DNA from: Salinibacterium sp. G-O1
Lineage (GTDB): Bacteria; Actinomycetota; Actinomycetes; Actinomycetales; Microbacteriaceae
DNA length: 64,000 nucleotides
Reading direction: 5' to 3'
NCBI RefSeq assembly: GCF_030063305.1
Contig: NZ_JASISV010000003.1
Coordinates: forward strand, 124,001-188,000
Below, piece by piece: positions 9,434 to 18,423 of this stretch (within the stretch, counting starts at the first letter, position 1; each line of letters begins with the position of its first letter). Both the position numbers and the translations under genes were made by a program. Under the pieces are notes generated by a model. The model worked only from the letters and a program-made list of their open reading frames with translations, did not search any database and had not been told where the DNA came from.

Positions 9434-12385
9434 ATGGTCGGCGGGCTCGGCGTGATCGACCCTGTTCTGGTCGGGCGCGACGGGGAACTGGGCGTTCTCG
9501 GCGCGCTGCTGAGCGGGGCGGCTGCCGGTACGTTCGGAGCCATCATCGTAGGGGGCGACCCCGGGGTCGGGAAGACCGCCCTGATCAGGAAGTCGTGTGC
9601 GGCGGTCGACGCGTCAGCCATCGTGCTGAGCGGAGGCGGACTGCCGCTCGGTTCGTTGTCTGTACCGTTCCTCGCACTGCAGTCGGCGCTGCGCGGGATG
9701 CCTCAGCACACGGGTGACGCACTTCCCCGAATGCTGGCGTCCGGAGATTCGGCGCCACACGTCCCGGCGATTTTCGACGCCTGGCTGAGCAAGCTGTGCC
9801 AAGACCGCCTTGTCGTCCTGGTGGTCGACGACCTGCACTGGGTCGACCAGAGCACCCTCGACGTGTTGATGTACCTTCTGGCCGGGCCCGCCAATCGCCG
9901 GTTGGCTGTGATTGCCGGTATCCGCAGCGGCGAGGCCGGCGACGGGCATCCCGTGGCACGCTGGCTGGCCGACATCCGTCGTCTGCCCCAGATCACCGAG
10001 TTGGCGCTGGGCCCGCTCGATCGACTCGGCACCGGCGCCCAGATCTCCGGGCTGCTGGGAGCACCCCCACGCCAGTCGCTCGTGGCGGATGTCTTCGCCC
10101 ACACCCAGGGCAACGCCTATCTGACCCAGCTGGTGGTGGCGGGGCTGTCGGTGGATGCCCTGCGCCTGCCCGCCGATCTGCCCGCCGACCTGAAATCTGC
10201 GGTTCTGCAGTCGTGGCGGCGGCTGTCGGCGCCGGCGCGGGCGTTGACCCGGATTCTGGCGGTGGGCGGTCGGCCGTTGCGGGCAGCAGACCTCGACGCT
10301 GTCATCGCCGGTTCGGTGAGCGACGGCGGGGCGGAGGCGGGTGGCAGTCTGCCGCTGCTGCGCGAGGCGGTCGACGCAGGAACCCTGGACGCCAACGCCC
10401 ACGACACCTACTGGTTTCACCACCCGCTGAACGCTGAGGTGCTCGAGGAGGGCCTCCCCGGCGAGGAGCGCCGACGCTGGCATGCCGCCTTCGCCGACCA
10501 CTACGAGGCGAAATTGACGGATGCCTCGCCACCGGCAGTCGAGACGATGGTCGCCCTGGCCGACCACCACTTTCAGGCAGCCCACGGTGCAGACGCCTAC
10601 CGGTGGGCGCTCCGTGCCACCGAGGCGGCCGGTGCAGCCGGCGGAGTCTCGGAGATGCTGCGGCTGCTTCGCCGGGCGGTCGCGCTGCGCGACCAGGTGC
10701 CGGAGGCGAGCGAGAGCACCCTGGACCTGTTGCGGAGGCTGCGCGCGGCCGCCGCAGAAACAGGTGCTCAAGAGGAGGAACTCGACGCGATCGAGGCGCT
10801 CCTGCGTGGGCTGAACCTTGACGAGCATCCACTCACGGTCGCCGAGTTGCTGGTGCGGAGGGCGCAGCTGCGACTGACCACCGGACGCTCCTTCCTCAAC
10901 GTGGCCGATCTGAGCGAGGCCGTGCGACTCACGAGAGTGGATGAGACGAGCTGGCAGTTCGCGCTCGCGCTGGCCGAGCTGGCCCACGCCGAACTGTGGC
11001 AGGATTCCCCCGACGCGGGGGCTCACGCCGCTGAGGCGCTTGCCGTGGCCCGCGCGGCCGGTAACCCACGGGCACTCTCGTTTGCGCTTTCCGCCAACGC
11101 GATGGCAGCGGTATTTGCGGAGCACGGGGATCAGGCGCGCGCCTTCGCGGCCGAGGCCGTGGACGCGGCCCTGGAGGCGCGTGACTATTGGGCGTTCGTG
11201 CACGCGTCCCTCTGGGAGGCAAATGGGATCGAAATGTGGGCGAGCCGCACCTTCGCCAGCCAACTGGCGCGGCGGCGAGAGCAGCTGACGGCGTTGGGCG
11301 CTCCGCACGCCTACATCGCCAAGCTGTCGGCCGATGAGGCGATGGGGTTGCTCGCCATCGGTGACTGGCGGGAGTGCCAGCAGAGGCTCCGGGTGGTGCT
11401 CGGTTCAGACCCTGGACCGTTCGCCGATGTGGGCGCCCGGCTGACCGCGGCCCGGCTCGCGGCCTGGCAGGGGCGTCAGGCGGAAGCCGCGGCCCACCTG
11501 GCGAGGGCCGATGAGCTGTTCGCGGGAACGAGCGAGTTTCTCGCTATCGAATTCGATGCCATCCGCGCGGAGGTGTGCCTCGCGGCGGGCGACCCACAGG
11601 CCGCCTACGCCGCGGCGATGACCGGCGCCACCTCGCCAGGCGTGCCACCGACGATGTGCGAATGGCTGATTCCCCTCGCCGCCCGCGCGATCGCCGATCA
11701 GGTGCAGCTCGCCCGGGATGCGGGGCAAAGCCCCGACACCGTGCTCGCGCAGCTCGATGACCTCGAGGAGCGATTCCCGAGTGGGATCCGGGACCTGGGG
11801 GAGTCCACCGAACTGTGGGAACACCAGATTGACGCGCTGAACCTGTTCTACGCTTCCGAGGCCGGGCGTGCCCGGCGACAGGAAGACAACGGGCGGCAGT
11901 GGATGCTGACGGCCGACGCCTGCCGCGTGGGGATGCTCGCCTGGGAGGAGGTCTACGCGTGCTGGCGAGCGGCGGAGGCGCTGCTGACCCGTGGTCATGC
12001 CCACCGGGATGAGGCGGCATCCGTGCTGCGCCGCGGCCACACCCTCGCCGAAACCCTGCAGGCCCGGCCGATTCAGGAGGCGCTCGCGAACCTCGCCGCG
12101 AGCGCGCGCATCCCGATTGACTCGACCGCCGCGCCCGACAACACCGCGGACACAGGCGTGCCGCTGCCGAGCGGACTGCCCGGGCTGACGCCGCGCGAGG
12201 AGGAGATCCTCGTCCACGTGGTCGCCGGTCGCACCTATTCCGAAATCGCGCTCGCCCTGTTCATCAGCGAAAAGACGGTGAGTTCGCACATCTCGAACCT
12301 GCTGCGCAAGACCGGCTCGGCGAATCGGGTAGACCTGGCCCGCTTGGCGATGCAGGATGCCGTGAGGGTTGCTCCGGAGGAGTGA
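9434..12385 (+). CDS. Large ATP-binding LuxR-family transcriptional regulator (LAL type)
   Basis: 983 residues. An N-terminal AAA/NB-ARC-like ATPase has Walker A GGDPGVGKT (40-48) and Walker B LVVLVVDDLHWVD. A long alpha-helical, alanine-rich TPR-like middle region (about 400-900) follows. The C-terminal LuxR helix-turn-helix spans LTPREEEIL...ISEKTVSSHISNLLRKTG. Such STAND-type regulators (MalT, LAL) bind an inducer and ATP, then activate nearby catabolic or secondary-metabolism promoters. The start at 9434 follows the recognisable beginning of the ATPase domain; no Shine-Dalgarno is seen. Its target is unknown; the divergent secreted-peptide gene and the hexosaminidase operon are the nearest candidates. 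Confidence 0.88.
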   Translation: MVGGLGVIDPVLVGRDGELGVLGALLSGAAAGTFGAIIVGGDPGVGKTALIRKSCAAVDASAIVLSGGGLPLGSLSVPFLALQSALRGMPQHTGDALPRMLASGDSAPHVPAIFDAWLSKLCQDRLVVLVVDDLHWVDQSTLDVLMYLLAGPANRRLAVIAGIRSGEAGDGHPVARWLADIRRLPQITELALGPLDRLGTGAQISGLLGAPPRQSLVADVFAHTQGNAYLTQLVVAGLSVDALRLPADLPADLKSAVLQSWRRLSAPARALTRILAVGGRPLRAADLDAVIAGSVSDGGAEAGGSLPLLREAVDAGTLDANAHDTYWFHHPLNAEVLEEGLPGEERRRWHAAFADHYEAKLTDASPPAVETMVALADHHFQAAHGADAYRWALRATEAAGAAGGVSEMLRLLRRAVALRDQVPEASESTLDLLRRLRAAAAETGAQEEELDAIEALLRGLNLDEHPLTVAELLVRRAQLRLTTGRSFLNVADLSEAVRLTRVDETSWQFALALAELAHAELWQDSPDAGAHAAEALAVARAAGNPRALSFALSANAMAAVFAEHGDQARAFAAEAVDAALEARDYWAFVHASLWEANGIEMWASRTFASQLARRREQLTALGAPHAYIAKLSADEAMGLLAIGDWRECQQRLRVVLGSDPGPFADVGARLTAARLAAWQGRQAEAAAHLARADELFAGTSEFLAIEFDAIRAEVCLAAGDPQAAYAAAMTGATSPGVPPTMCEWLIPLAARAIADQVQLARDAGQSPDTVLAQLDDLEERFPSGIRDLGESTELWEHQIDALNLFYASEAGRARRQEDNGRQWMLTADACRVGMLAWEEVYACWRAAEALLTRGHAHRDEAASVLRRGHTLAETLQARPIQEALANLAASARIPIDSTAAPDNTADTGVPLPSGLPGLTPREEEILVHVVAGRTYSEIALALFISEKTVSSHISNLLRKTGSANRVDLARLAMQDAVRVAPEE

Positions 12386-12435
12386 CTCCGGGCGGTGTGC
12401 GGCGCCTCCGGCCACACGCACGAGGCACTTTCAAC

Positions 12436-12455
12436 GTGGGCCCGCCGGGGCTCGA
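12436..12455. repeat. 20-bp partial copy of the tRNA-Lys 3' end
   Basis: GTGGGCCCGCCGGGGCTCGA recurs exactly at 12638-12657, where it is the acceptor/T-arm end of tRNA-Lys. Read on the minus strand, the copy also keeps a T-arm-like stem (GGGG, 7-base loop AGTCGAG, CCCC), but no full tRNA can be folded from it. The 202-base offset and the location at the 3' side of the tRNA suit an attachment-site duplication left by an integrated element that has been lost, or a decayed tRNA copy. The 253 bases between the LuxR gene and the tRNA hold nothing else I can identify. Confidence 0.6.
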
Positions 12456-12638
12456 CTCCCCTACTGAGCCGCCGGCTCATTGCGCGGTATTGGTGAGGGG
12501 GATGTGAGGCGACGGCGCAAAGATCCGGACTGCTCAGCGGGGGCCCACGACGGGTTCTTCTGCGTGCGGGCGCACCAACGCGACACGGTCAGTTGCGCGA
12601 GGGGACGAGTTGAAGGGATGGTGACCGCGTCACCTTTG

Positions 12639-12711
12639 TGGGCCCGCCGGGGCTCGAACCCGGGACCCGCGGATTAAAAGTCCGATGCTCTACCAACTGA
12701 GCTACAGGCCC
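12639..12711 (-). tRNA. tRNA-Lys (anticodon TTT)
   Basis: 73 bases. On the minus strand it starts GGGCCTGTAGCTCAGTTGG. The anticodon loop reads CTTTTAA (anticodon TTT) and the T-loop GTTCGAGC is canonical. The acceptor stem GGGCCTG pairs with CGGGCCC with one G-U pair, followed by discriminator A. No CCA is encoded. The 20 bases at its 3' end are duplicated at 12436-12455. Confidence 0.95.
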
Positions 12712-12736
12712 TACCCCTCAAGCGTACCGTGGACTT

Positions 12737-13366
12737 ATGGCCGACAATTTCCACAAACCCACCCAATATTCGGGCGACAAGTTCGACACGTTCGAGGGCG
12801 GGGAAGATCCGGCACAGGTCATGCGGGTCGCACACGACACCGCGCACGCATTGCTGAGCAGAGCGCGTGACACCACGGATCCCGAGGTGATCGAGCGGCT
12901 CGTGGCCTACACCGATGTCAATGGCATCGACGCGCTCGCCGAACTCTGGGCACGCTCCAGCCCGCGCAGCCTGCCGGGAGCGCTGTGGCGCATCTACCTC
13001 ATCCGGGTGCTCATTCGGCAGGATTCCACGGGCACCAGTTTTCTGTTCCAGCGAGGTCTCGACGTGCTGCCGACCATCGACGCTCTGGTCGCCGGAGCAC
13101 CCATGCCCACCGGTCCCGACGAGATCACGGCGCTCGCCAACCAGATTCTGCGGGGACTCTTCCGGGGGGACTTCGCGATCGCACTCGACCGCGCGGCATC
13201 CTTCAGTCGCATCCTGGCAGCAGGCTGCACCAGCGCTGCGGATGACGCTGAACCAACGAATCCGGAGCGAGCCACCGAACTGACCACCCGCGCCGACCGC
13301 CTCGCGCTGACGGCAGACGAGTTCGCGGCGTGTGCGCGGCTGTATCGCTCCGGGGCACTGGAGTAG
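12737..13366 (+). CDS. Conserved actinobacterial hypothetical protein
   Basis: 209 residues, mostly helical, soluble. The opening MADNFHKPTQYSGDKFDTFEGG and the segment SLPGALWRIYLIRVLIRQ resemble a family that occurs widely in Microbacteriaceae and relatives and is often mislabelled as an RNA polymerase subunit; nothing here supports that label. The hexamer TACCGT (12725-12730) lies 6 bases before the ATG, so the transcript is probably leaderless. It stands next to tRNA-Lys and upstream of sigK. Confidence 0.7.
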   Translation: MADNFHKPTQYSGDKFDTFEGGEDPAQVMRVAHDTAHALLSRARDTTDPEVIERLVAYTDVNGIDALAELWARSSPRSLPGALWRIYLIRVLIRQDSTGTSFLFQRGLDVLPTIDALVAGAPMPTGPDEITALANQILRGLFRGDFAIALDRAASFSRILAAGCTSAADDAEPTNPERATELTTRADRLALTADEFAACARLYRSGALE

Positions 13367-13605
13367 GGCATCCACAAGTGGATGTGGCATTCAGCGAAGC
13401 TTTGATAAAGTGATCCAGCCGGGCCGCGGTAACCCCGGGCTCCACTAATAGCCGCTTCGAGCGGCCTTGCGCCGAGAGGCGTTCTGCGGCCCGGCGTCAC
13501 CCAGCAGCCTTCTCGCCTCGCGTCAGATTCAGGGGCAAACCAAACCCCTGTGTCAAGGGTCACGAATAACAAGTGATCAAGCGCACCGAGGAAGGTTTAA
13601 GTGTC

Positions 13606-14214
13606 ATGCTGGAGACCATGTCTCGTGAGAATGATGTTTCAGCCGATCCCAGTGCGGGTCGAGCACGTGCGGCGAGCCAACAAGACCTTCTTGAACGCGT
13701 CGCCAACGGCGATCAACTGGCGTTCAGTGAGCTGTATGACCAGATTTCGCCCCGCGTTTTTGGCCTGATCAAGCGTCTGCTGCGTGACCACTCCCAGTCG
13801 GAGGAAGTGACGCAGGAGGTTTTCCTGGAGATTTGGCAAACCGCAACCCGGTTTGATCCGAATAAAGGGGCAGCAGCAACATGGATTCTCACCATGGCTC
13901 ACCGCAGGGCGGTAGACCGGGTGCGTTCCTCACAATCGTCACGAGACCGCGACACCCGTATCGGCATCCGTGATTACAATCCCGACTACGACAATGTCGC
14001 AGAAACCATCGAAGTCCGCGTCGAACACGAAAGGGTGGAGAAAGCCATGACACGACTGACAGAATTGCAGCGCCAGGCTGTCTCCCTCGCATACTACGGC
14101 GGGTTCAGTCACAGCGAAGTAGCCGCAAAGCTGAGCGTGCCGATCGGTACGGTCAAAACACGATTGCGCGACGGCATGATCCGTCTGCGCGATGAGCTGG
14201 GGGTGACGTCATGA
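13606..14214 (+). CDS. sigK: ECF RNA polymerase sigma factor SigK
   Basis: 203 residues from ATG 13606, 10 bases after GAGGAAGG; a GTG at 13573 is also in frame. Sigma region 2 spans about 30-100 (AFSELYDQISPRVFGLIKRLL...SEEVTQEVFLEIW...TWILTMAHRRAVDRVR). Region 4 spans about 135-195 with the HTH SHSEVAAKLSVPIGTVKTRLRDGMIRL. The gene overlaps the following anti-sigma factor by ATGA, the SigK-RskA arrangement in which the membrane anti-sigma factor holds the sigma factor until regulated proteolysis releases it. The 239-base leader upstream has no other recognisable gene. Confidence 0.9.
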   Translation: MLETMSRENDVSADPSAGRARAASQQDLLERVANGDQLAFSELYDQISPRVFGLIKRLLRDHSQSEEVTQEVFLEIWQTATRFDPNKGAAATWILTMAHRRAVDRVRSSQSSRDRDTRIGIRDYNPDYDNVAETIEVRVEHERVEKAMTRLTELQRQAVSLAYYGGFSHSEVAAKLSVPIGTVKTRLRDGMIRLRDELGVTS

Positions 14215-14987
14215 CTCCCCGTAAACAGGATGTTGACAGCATGTCCGGGGCATACGCCCTGCACGCATTGAATGAGGATGAGACCCGCCAGTTCGAGGCT
14301 CACCTCGCCGAGTCCGAAGCAACCCGCAATGAGGTCACCGAGCTGACCGACACGGCCGTCCTTCTGGGGCTGGCCGTCGACCCCGTGACGCCTCCCGCTT
14401 CCCTGAAGCAGGGCATCATGGCTCAGCTCGCCAGCACACCACAACTGCCCCGAGAGGTGCCCGTTGCGGCCCCGGTCGACATCAGCAGCTTCAACGGCAA
14501 GGCTGCGGCCAAGGCCCAGGCGCGCTGGTTTTCCAAGCCGCTGACCGCGCTCGCGAGTGTTGCTGCAGCGGTCGTCCTGATCGTCGGTGGTGGTGTTGTC
14601 GCCAATACCGTCAACGACACGTCGTTCCAGCAGGCGCAGGCCAACCAGCTTGCCGCGATCGGATCCGCCAGCGACACCCAGCGTGTCGACACCAAGGTCG
14701 ACGGGGGTGGCTCGGCAACACTGATGTGGTCTGGCGAGCTCGCATCGGCGGCCTTCATGGTCTCCGGGCTTGAGGAACTTCCCTCAGACAGGGTCTACGA
14801 GCTGTGGTACATCGGCAGTGACGGCCCTCGCGCGGCGGGAACCTTCACGATCGATGACGAGGGCAACGCCTGGCGCGTGCTCGACGGCGAGATGAAGGGC
14901 GGCGACGTCGTCGGCGTCACGATCGAGCCTTCCGGCGGATCGAAGACCCCGACAACGGATCCGGTCATCAGCATCGAACCCGCCTAA
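14211..14987 (+). CDS. rskA: Membrane anti-sigma-K factor
   Basis: 258 residues. The N-terminal cytosolic anti-sigma domain has the RskA-type opening SGAYALHALNEDETRQFEAHL, without the zinc H-x3-C-x2-C motif. A single membrane helix lies near residues 107-128 (LTALASVAAAVVLIVGGGVVA). The extracytoplasmic RskA domain carries SDRVYELWYIGSDGPRAAGTF. Its start overlaps the sigK stop. It should sequester SigK at the membrane; release would need site-1 and site-2 proteolysis. A strong hairpin follows at 15004. Confidence 0.9.
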   Translation: MTPRKQDVDSMSGAYALHALNEDETRQFEAHLAESEATRNEVTELTDTAVLLGLAVDPVTPPASLKQGIMAQLASTPQLPREVPVAAPVDISSFNGKAAAKAQARWFSKPLTALASVAAAVVLIVGGGVVANTVNDTSFQQAQANQLAAIGSASDTQRVDTKVDGGGSATLMWSGELASAAFMVSGLEELPSDRVYELWYIGSDGPRAAGTFTIDDEGNAWRVLDGEMKGGDVVGVTIEPSGGSKTPTTDPVISIEPA

Positions 14988-15003
14988 CCGGCACCCGCTT
15001 ACG

Positions 15004-15031
15004 AACGGCCCCCGAGCGATCGGGGGCCGTT
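15004..15031. terminator. Bidirectional terminator between rskA and the five-gene operon
   Basis: AACGGCCCCCGA and TCGGGGGCCGTT form a perfect 12-bp stem around a GCGA loop. It lies 16 bases after the rskA stop on the plus strand and 33 bases beyond the last gene of the minus-strand operon, so it can serve both convergent units. Confidence 0.8.
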
Positions 15032-15063
15032 TCGCGTTCCCGGGACGCCGCGCGACAAGCTCC

Positions 15064-15480
15064 TCAGCCGGCGAAAGTTCCGGGACCAGCCGAGGTGTCG
15101 GCGTTATCGTGCGACTCCTCGGCCATCGATGGTGATTCACCAAGGAAGACCGCCTCGGATGCGGCCAGTGCTTCGGGGGCAGCCCCTGCCGACGTCGCTG
15201 TCGAGACGTCGAAGTTCTCGGATGTCTGCCCGGGGAGCGCCCCTGATTCACCGAGAAATGCCCGCTCGGCTGTTGACGGTGCGTCGGGGGCTGCTCCGGC
15301 CGAGGTTGCTCCGTCAGTGAGTGCGCTCTCGAATGAATCCGTGCCATCGTTTTGGTTTGATCCTCGGACGGCCGACTGCTGTGCGGGCATTCCTGCGTTC
15401 TCGGCCACGGCATCCGGTACCGATGTGAGGCTGGCGGCTGGTGAAGGCTTATCGTCTTCAACGGTAATGATGAGGCGCAT
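15064..15480 (-). CDS. Ser/Ala-rich repeat protein, last gene of the five-gene operon
   Basis: 138 residues, acidic, low complexity, family not recognised. The start is supported by AGGAG 6 bases upstream. After a short ordered opening (MRLIITVED) it contains two copies of a roughly 21-residue unit: TSAGAAPDAPSTAERAFLGE and TSAGAAPEALAASEAVFLGE, about 40 residues apart. A C-terminal TSAGPGTF may be the start of a third. No signal peptide or membrane helix. The repeats look like short linear motifs in a disordered chain, perhaps binding sites for a partner in the same operon. Function unknown. Confidence 0.65.
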   Translation of the reverse strand: MRLIITVEDDKPSPAASLTSVPDAVAENAGMPAQQSAVRGSNQNDGTDSFESALTDGATSAGAAPDAPSTAERAFLGESGALPGQTSENFDVSTATSAGAAPEALAASEAVFLGESPSMAEESHDNADTSAGPGTFAG

Positions 15481-15509
15481 TTCGGGCTCCTAACTCACGT
15501 GTGTCGTGC

Positions 15510-15764
15510 TCAATTGAGAACCGCGTATCTGCCCTCGAAGGTGACGGTCTGTGCGGTCAGGTTCTTGACGGTGAGCCAATAGGTGCAGCGGCTCGCATCG
15601 GCTCTTTCGACCGCGACATCCCATTCGACCTGGGGGTTGCCCACCTGCGGCGAGGTGGGCACCATGTACCAGACCACGTGGCTGGACGCCGACCAGCCGA
15701 AGGTGAACCACCTCCGGGACTGTTGGGGAGCAAGGGATCCCGTGAACTGAACGTTGGTATACAT
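15510..15764 (-). CDS. Stand-alone copy of the C-terminal domain of the upstream propeller protein
   Basis: 84 residues, with a strong Shine-Dalgarno (AGGAGGGG) in a 9-base gap after the preceding gene. It aligns over nearly its whole length with the last 80 residues of the 869-aa protein encoded just upstream: TGSLAP, RWFTF, HVVW, PTSP, VERADA, NLT and VTFEGRYA are shared, about 49 identities in 77 positions by eye. The predicted fold is all-beta, rich in Trp. No signal peptide. It is probably a partner or subunit sharing the same binding surface; function unknown. Confidence 0.75.
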   Translation of the reverse strand: MYTNVQFTGSLAPQQSRRWFTFGWSASSHVVWYMVPTSPQVGNPQVEWDVAVERADASRCTYWLTVKNLTAQTVTFEGRYAVLN

Positions 15765-15773
15765 AAACCCCTC

Positions 15774-18383
15774 CTAATAACGGCTGAGGATCGCGTATCG
15801 ACCCTCGAAAGTGACCGGGACACCCGTCAGGTTAGTGACGCTGATCCAATACGTCACATATTCCGCATCGGCCCGCTCGACTCGAACTTTCCACGTGACT
15901 TGTGGAGCCCCGGAATTGGGGGATGTCGGCATGACAGTCCAGACAACATGCCATGTCGCCGGCCATCGGAAGGTGAACCATCGTTTGGTTTCGCGCGGGG
16001 CGAGGGAACCCGTCCATTGAGTGCCGCAGATGGGGGAGGTCAACCACCCGTCCACCGGAATCTGCCACACGCCCCGATTGCGGGTTCCTGCCCTCAAGAC
16101 GCGCGCATGCGGATGGAAGATCAGATCCCCGATGTACGCCGTGGGCAGCCCGTTGGAGAAGGTCGACCAGGTCGCGCCGCCGTCGGTGCTCTGATAGACC
16201 CCCAGGTCTGCACCAACCCACACTCGATTCGAATTGGCGTCATCGACAGCGATCGCCGTGATCGGGATGTTCGGAAGACCCGCCGAGCGGTCGGTCCAGG
16301 TTGTCCCGCCGTCGTCAGAGCGAAACACCCGACCACCGTTCATTGCGCTCGAGGTCGCCCACAGCCGGCCCCCGGCGCCGGGAGTTGCGTGCAGATCGCT
16401 GATCCAGGCCGCCCTCGGGACGGTCAGCGCGGCTGGTGCGGACCAGCTGCCGCCGGAGAAGCGGCTTCGCAGCACTCGCCCGTCGGTCAGACCAACAATC
16501 ACCGTGTCGGGGTCGGGCAGGTGGAGTGCGCTCGCCGTTCCTGCCGTGGGAAACGCGAGACGTGTCCAATTGGTGGCGTTGTCGCGCGAAACGTACAGAG
16601 CCAACCCGCCAAGCGCAACAGTGTTGCCGCCGGATGCGCTGTATTCCACCGGAACGTAGAACAATCCCGGACCTTCCCCGGCCGGACGCGGCGGCGTCAC
16701 AAAGTTCCATGAACCGAGGGCCCCGCCCGTAGTCGATCGCAACATGGTCCCGTTCTGACGGGTATGCACAAGCGTGGTGGGAAGCCCACGATTCACCCCA
16801 CAATCGCCACCGTCAGCATCTCCAACGTGCTCCCAGGTGGACGGCCCCAACCAGCGGTTGGTCCCGTTGTCTTGCGTGCCGCCGATCACAAACCGGGAGG
16901 TGCCGACATCCTGAGCGATGTATTCGAACTCGCTGATGACAAGGCCGTTGTTGCACGACACCCAGGTGACTCCGCGGTCCGGACTGCGGAACAGCCCGCC
17001 GTCGTTGCCGGCATACACAGTGTTCGGCAACCCGGGCGCGAAGGCGATCGACTGTTGATCCGGGTGGATCGAGTCGCCGGCCTGCTTGGACGACAGATTC
17101 GTCCAGGCCCACCGCCGTCTCAGAAAATCACCGCGATGCATGTCGATGGCGCCCAGATATACCTGGGTATCGCGATCCGGTGCTGCGGCGACGTACCAGT
17201 CGTACCAGGCCTGGTTGCCGCTGACGTCAGACGGTGGGGCGACCGTGCTCCACGTTCCACCGCTGCGCCGCCACAGGAGTGTTGTCACCGACTGATCGCT
17301 GTTCAGCTGGGCACCCCATCCGTAGGCCACCGCCGGATTCGACGGCGCGATGCTGACCGCGAACCGGAAGAAGCTGGTGGGTGCTCCGGCCAACGTTACG
17401 GACGTCCACGTTGTGCCGTTATCGGTGGAGCGAAACAGGCCGTCCCGGCAGGCCGCGAGGGCCTCCGTCCCGCCTGGGTCGAGCGAAACCGACCAACAGA
17501 CGCCCGACCGACGTCGGGTCCAGGTCGAACCGCCATCGGTTGACACGAACAGGCCCCCGGTGGTGGCGGCGTACAGTCGCTGGCCGTTGGTGCGGTCGAC
17601 CGCAATCTGGAAGAAGCCCTGACCGACGAAGGGGGTGGTGCACAGCGACGTCCAGGTAGCGCCACCATCGGTGGAGCGCAGGATTCCGTTGCCGAGGTAG
17701 GTGTAGCCCCACCAGGCTCCCTCGCCGGTGCCGCAGTAGGCGATCGCACCATTGTTCGGGTCGAAAGCCAGAGCTCCGACCGACAACGTGGCTTGGTAGT
17801 CGGTGCGAGGGATCCAGGACCCACCAGCGTCGCGGCTCTCCCACACACCGCCGTTGGCGGAACCGGCAAGCACATGTGTGGGCTGACCGGGGTCGACCGC
17901 GACGGCCGAGAGGCGCCCGGACACGTTGACCCGGGAACTGCCATACGTCTGGCCATTGGTGACGGTATGCGGGCCGATGGACTGCCAGCGCGGTCCGGAA
18001 CCTGTCGGCGGACCCATGACTGCTGCCGCGTCATGGTAGGCATCCACGAGCGACTCGCGCGCTGTCTCTGCTTGCTCCTCCTCAACGGTGGGCTTCGACG
18101 CCGTGCTCTTCTTGCTTGTCTTGCTCTTGGGAGCAGCCTGACGGGTTTCGACAGCGGGAGCCAGGTCGAAGCGTTCGGCGGCTGCGAACACTTCGGGCGC
18201 ATGATCCGCCTCCACGATGGCATCCACCGCTTCTTCCATCAACGCGTCAAGTCCGTGGCTCTTGAGTTGCTGGAGCAACCGCAACATCGGCTTACCGCCG
18301 GGGGTTTGCGCCGCTAGAACGGGCGTTGAGTCATCCACCTCTGCTCGCCCGACTGATTCGTCTTCGGCGATTTTCATTGCCAT
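15774..18383 (-). CDS. Large Asp-box (BNR) beta-propeller protein without signal peptide
   Basis: 869 residues from ATG 18383 (in-frame GTG 18386 and ATG 18377 are alternatives; AAGGAAG precedes). Residues about 30-65 form an amphipathic helical region (LRLLQQLKSHGLDALMEEAV), followed by a Lys/Ser/Glu-rich linker (SKTSKKSTASK). From about 130 to 780 runs a sialidase/Vps10-like propeller with many Asp-boxes such as STDGGATWT, STDGGSTWT, STDNGTTWT and SDDGGTTWT. The last 80 residues form a separate Trp-rich beta domain repeated as the next gene. No secretion signal or sialidase FRIP motif is seen. It may bind glycan or protein; an enzymatic role is not supported. Confidence 0.8.
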   Translation of the reverse strand: MAMKIAEDESVGRAEVDDSTPVLAAQTPGGKPMLRLLQQLKSHGLDALMEEAVDAIVEADHAPEVFAAAERFDLAPAVETRQAAPKSKTSKKSTASKPTVEEEQAETARESLVDAYHDAAAVMGPPTGSGPRWQSIGPHTVTNGQTYGSSRVNVSGRLSAVAVDPGQPTHVLAGSANGGVWESRDAGGSWIPRTDYQATLSVGALAFDPNNGAIAYCGTGEGAWWGYTYLGNGILRSTDGGATWTSLCTTPFVGQGFFQIAVDRTNGQRLYAATTGGLFVSTDGGSTWTRRRSGVCWSVSLDPGGTEALAACRDGLFRSTDNGTTWTSVTLAGAPTSFFRFAVSIAPSNPAVAYGWGAQLNSDQSVTTLLWRRSGGTWSTVAPPSDVSGNQAWYDWYVAAAPDRDTQVYLGAIDMHRGDFLRRRWAWTNLSSKQAGDSIHPDQQSIAFAPGLPNTVYAGNDGGLFRSPDRGVTWVSCNNGLVISEFEYIAQDVGTSRFVIGGTQDNGTNRWLGPSTWEHVGDADGGDCGVNRGLPTTLVHTRQNGTMLRSTTGGALGSWNFVTPPRPAGEGPGLFYVPVEYSASGGNTVALGGLALYVSRDNATNWTRLAFPTAGTASALHLPDPDTVIVGLTDGRVLRSRFSGGSWSAPAALTVPRAAWISDLHATPGAGGRLWATSSAMNGGRVFRSDDGGTTWTDRSAGLPNIPITAIAVDDANSNRVWVGADLGVYQSTDGGATWSTFSNGLPTAYIGDLIFHPHARVLRAGTRNRGVWQIPVDGWLTSPICGTQWTGSLAPRETKRWFTFRWPATWHVVWTVMPTSPNSGAPQVTWKVRVERADAEYVTYWISVTNLTGVPVTFEGRYAILSRY

Positions 18384-18423
18384 CACTTCCTTCGACGAGG
18401 TGAACCCGCCATCGGTGAGCTAG

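Noticed and set aside
9614-11308. 564-aa minus-strand frame opposite the LuxR regulator
   Set aside because: Shadow frame with low-complexity composition and no start context; the plus-strand ATPase/HTH gene is clear.
12480-12677. 65-aa open frame running into tRNA-Lys
   Set aside because: It overlaps the tRNA gene on the other strand, has no family resemblance and arises from GC-rich sequence.
12737-13366. RNA polymerase subunit
   Set aside because: Homologs are sometimes labelled so, but the 209-aa sequence has no polymerase motif.
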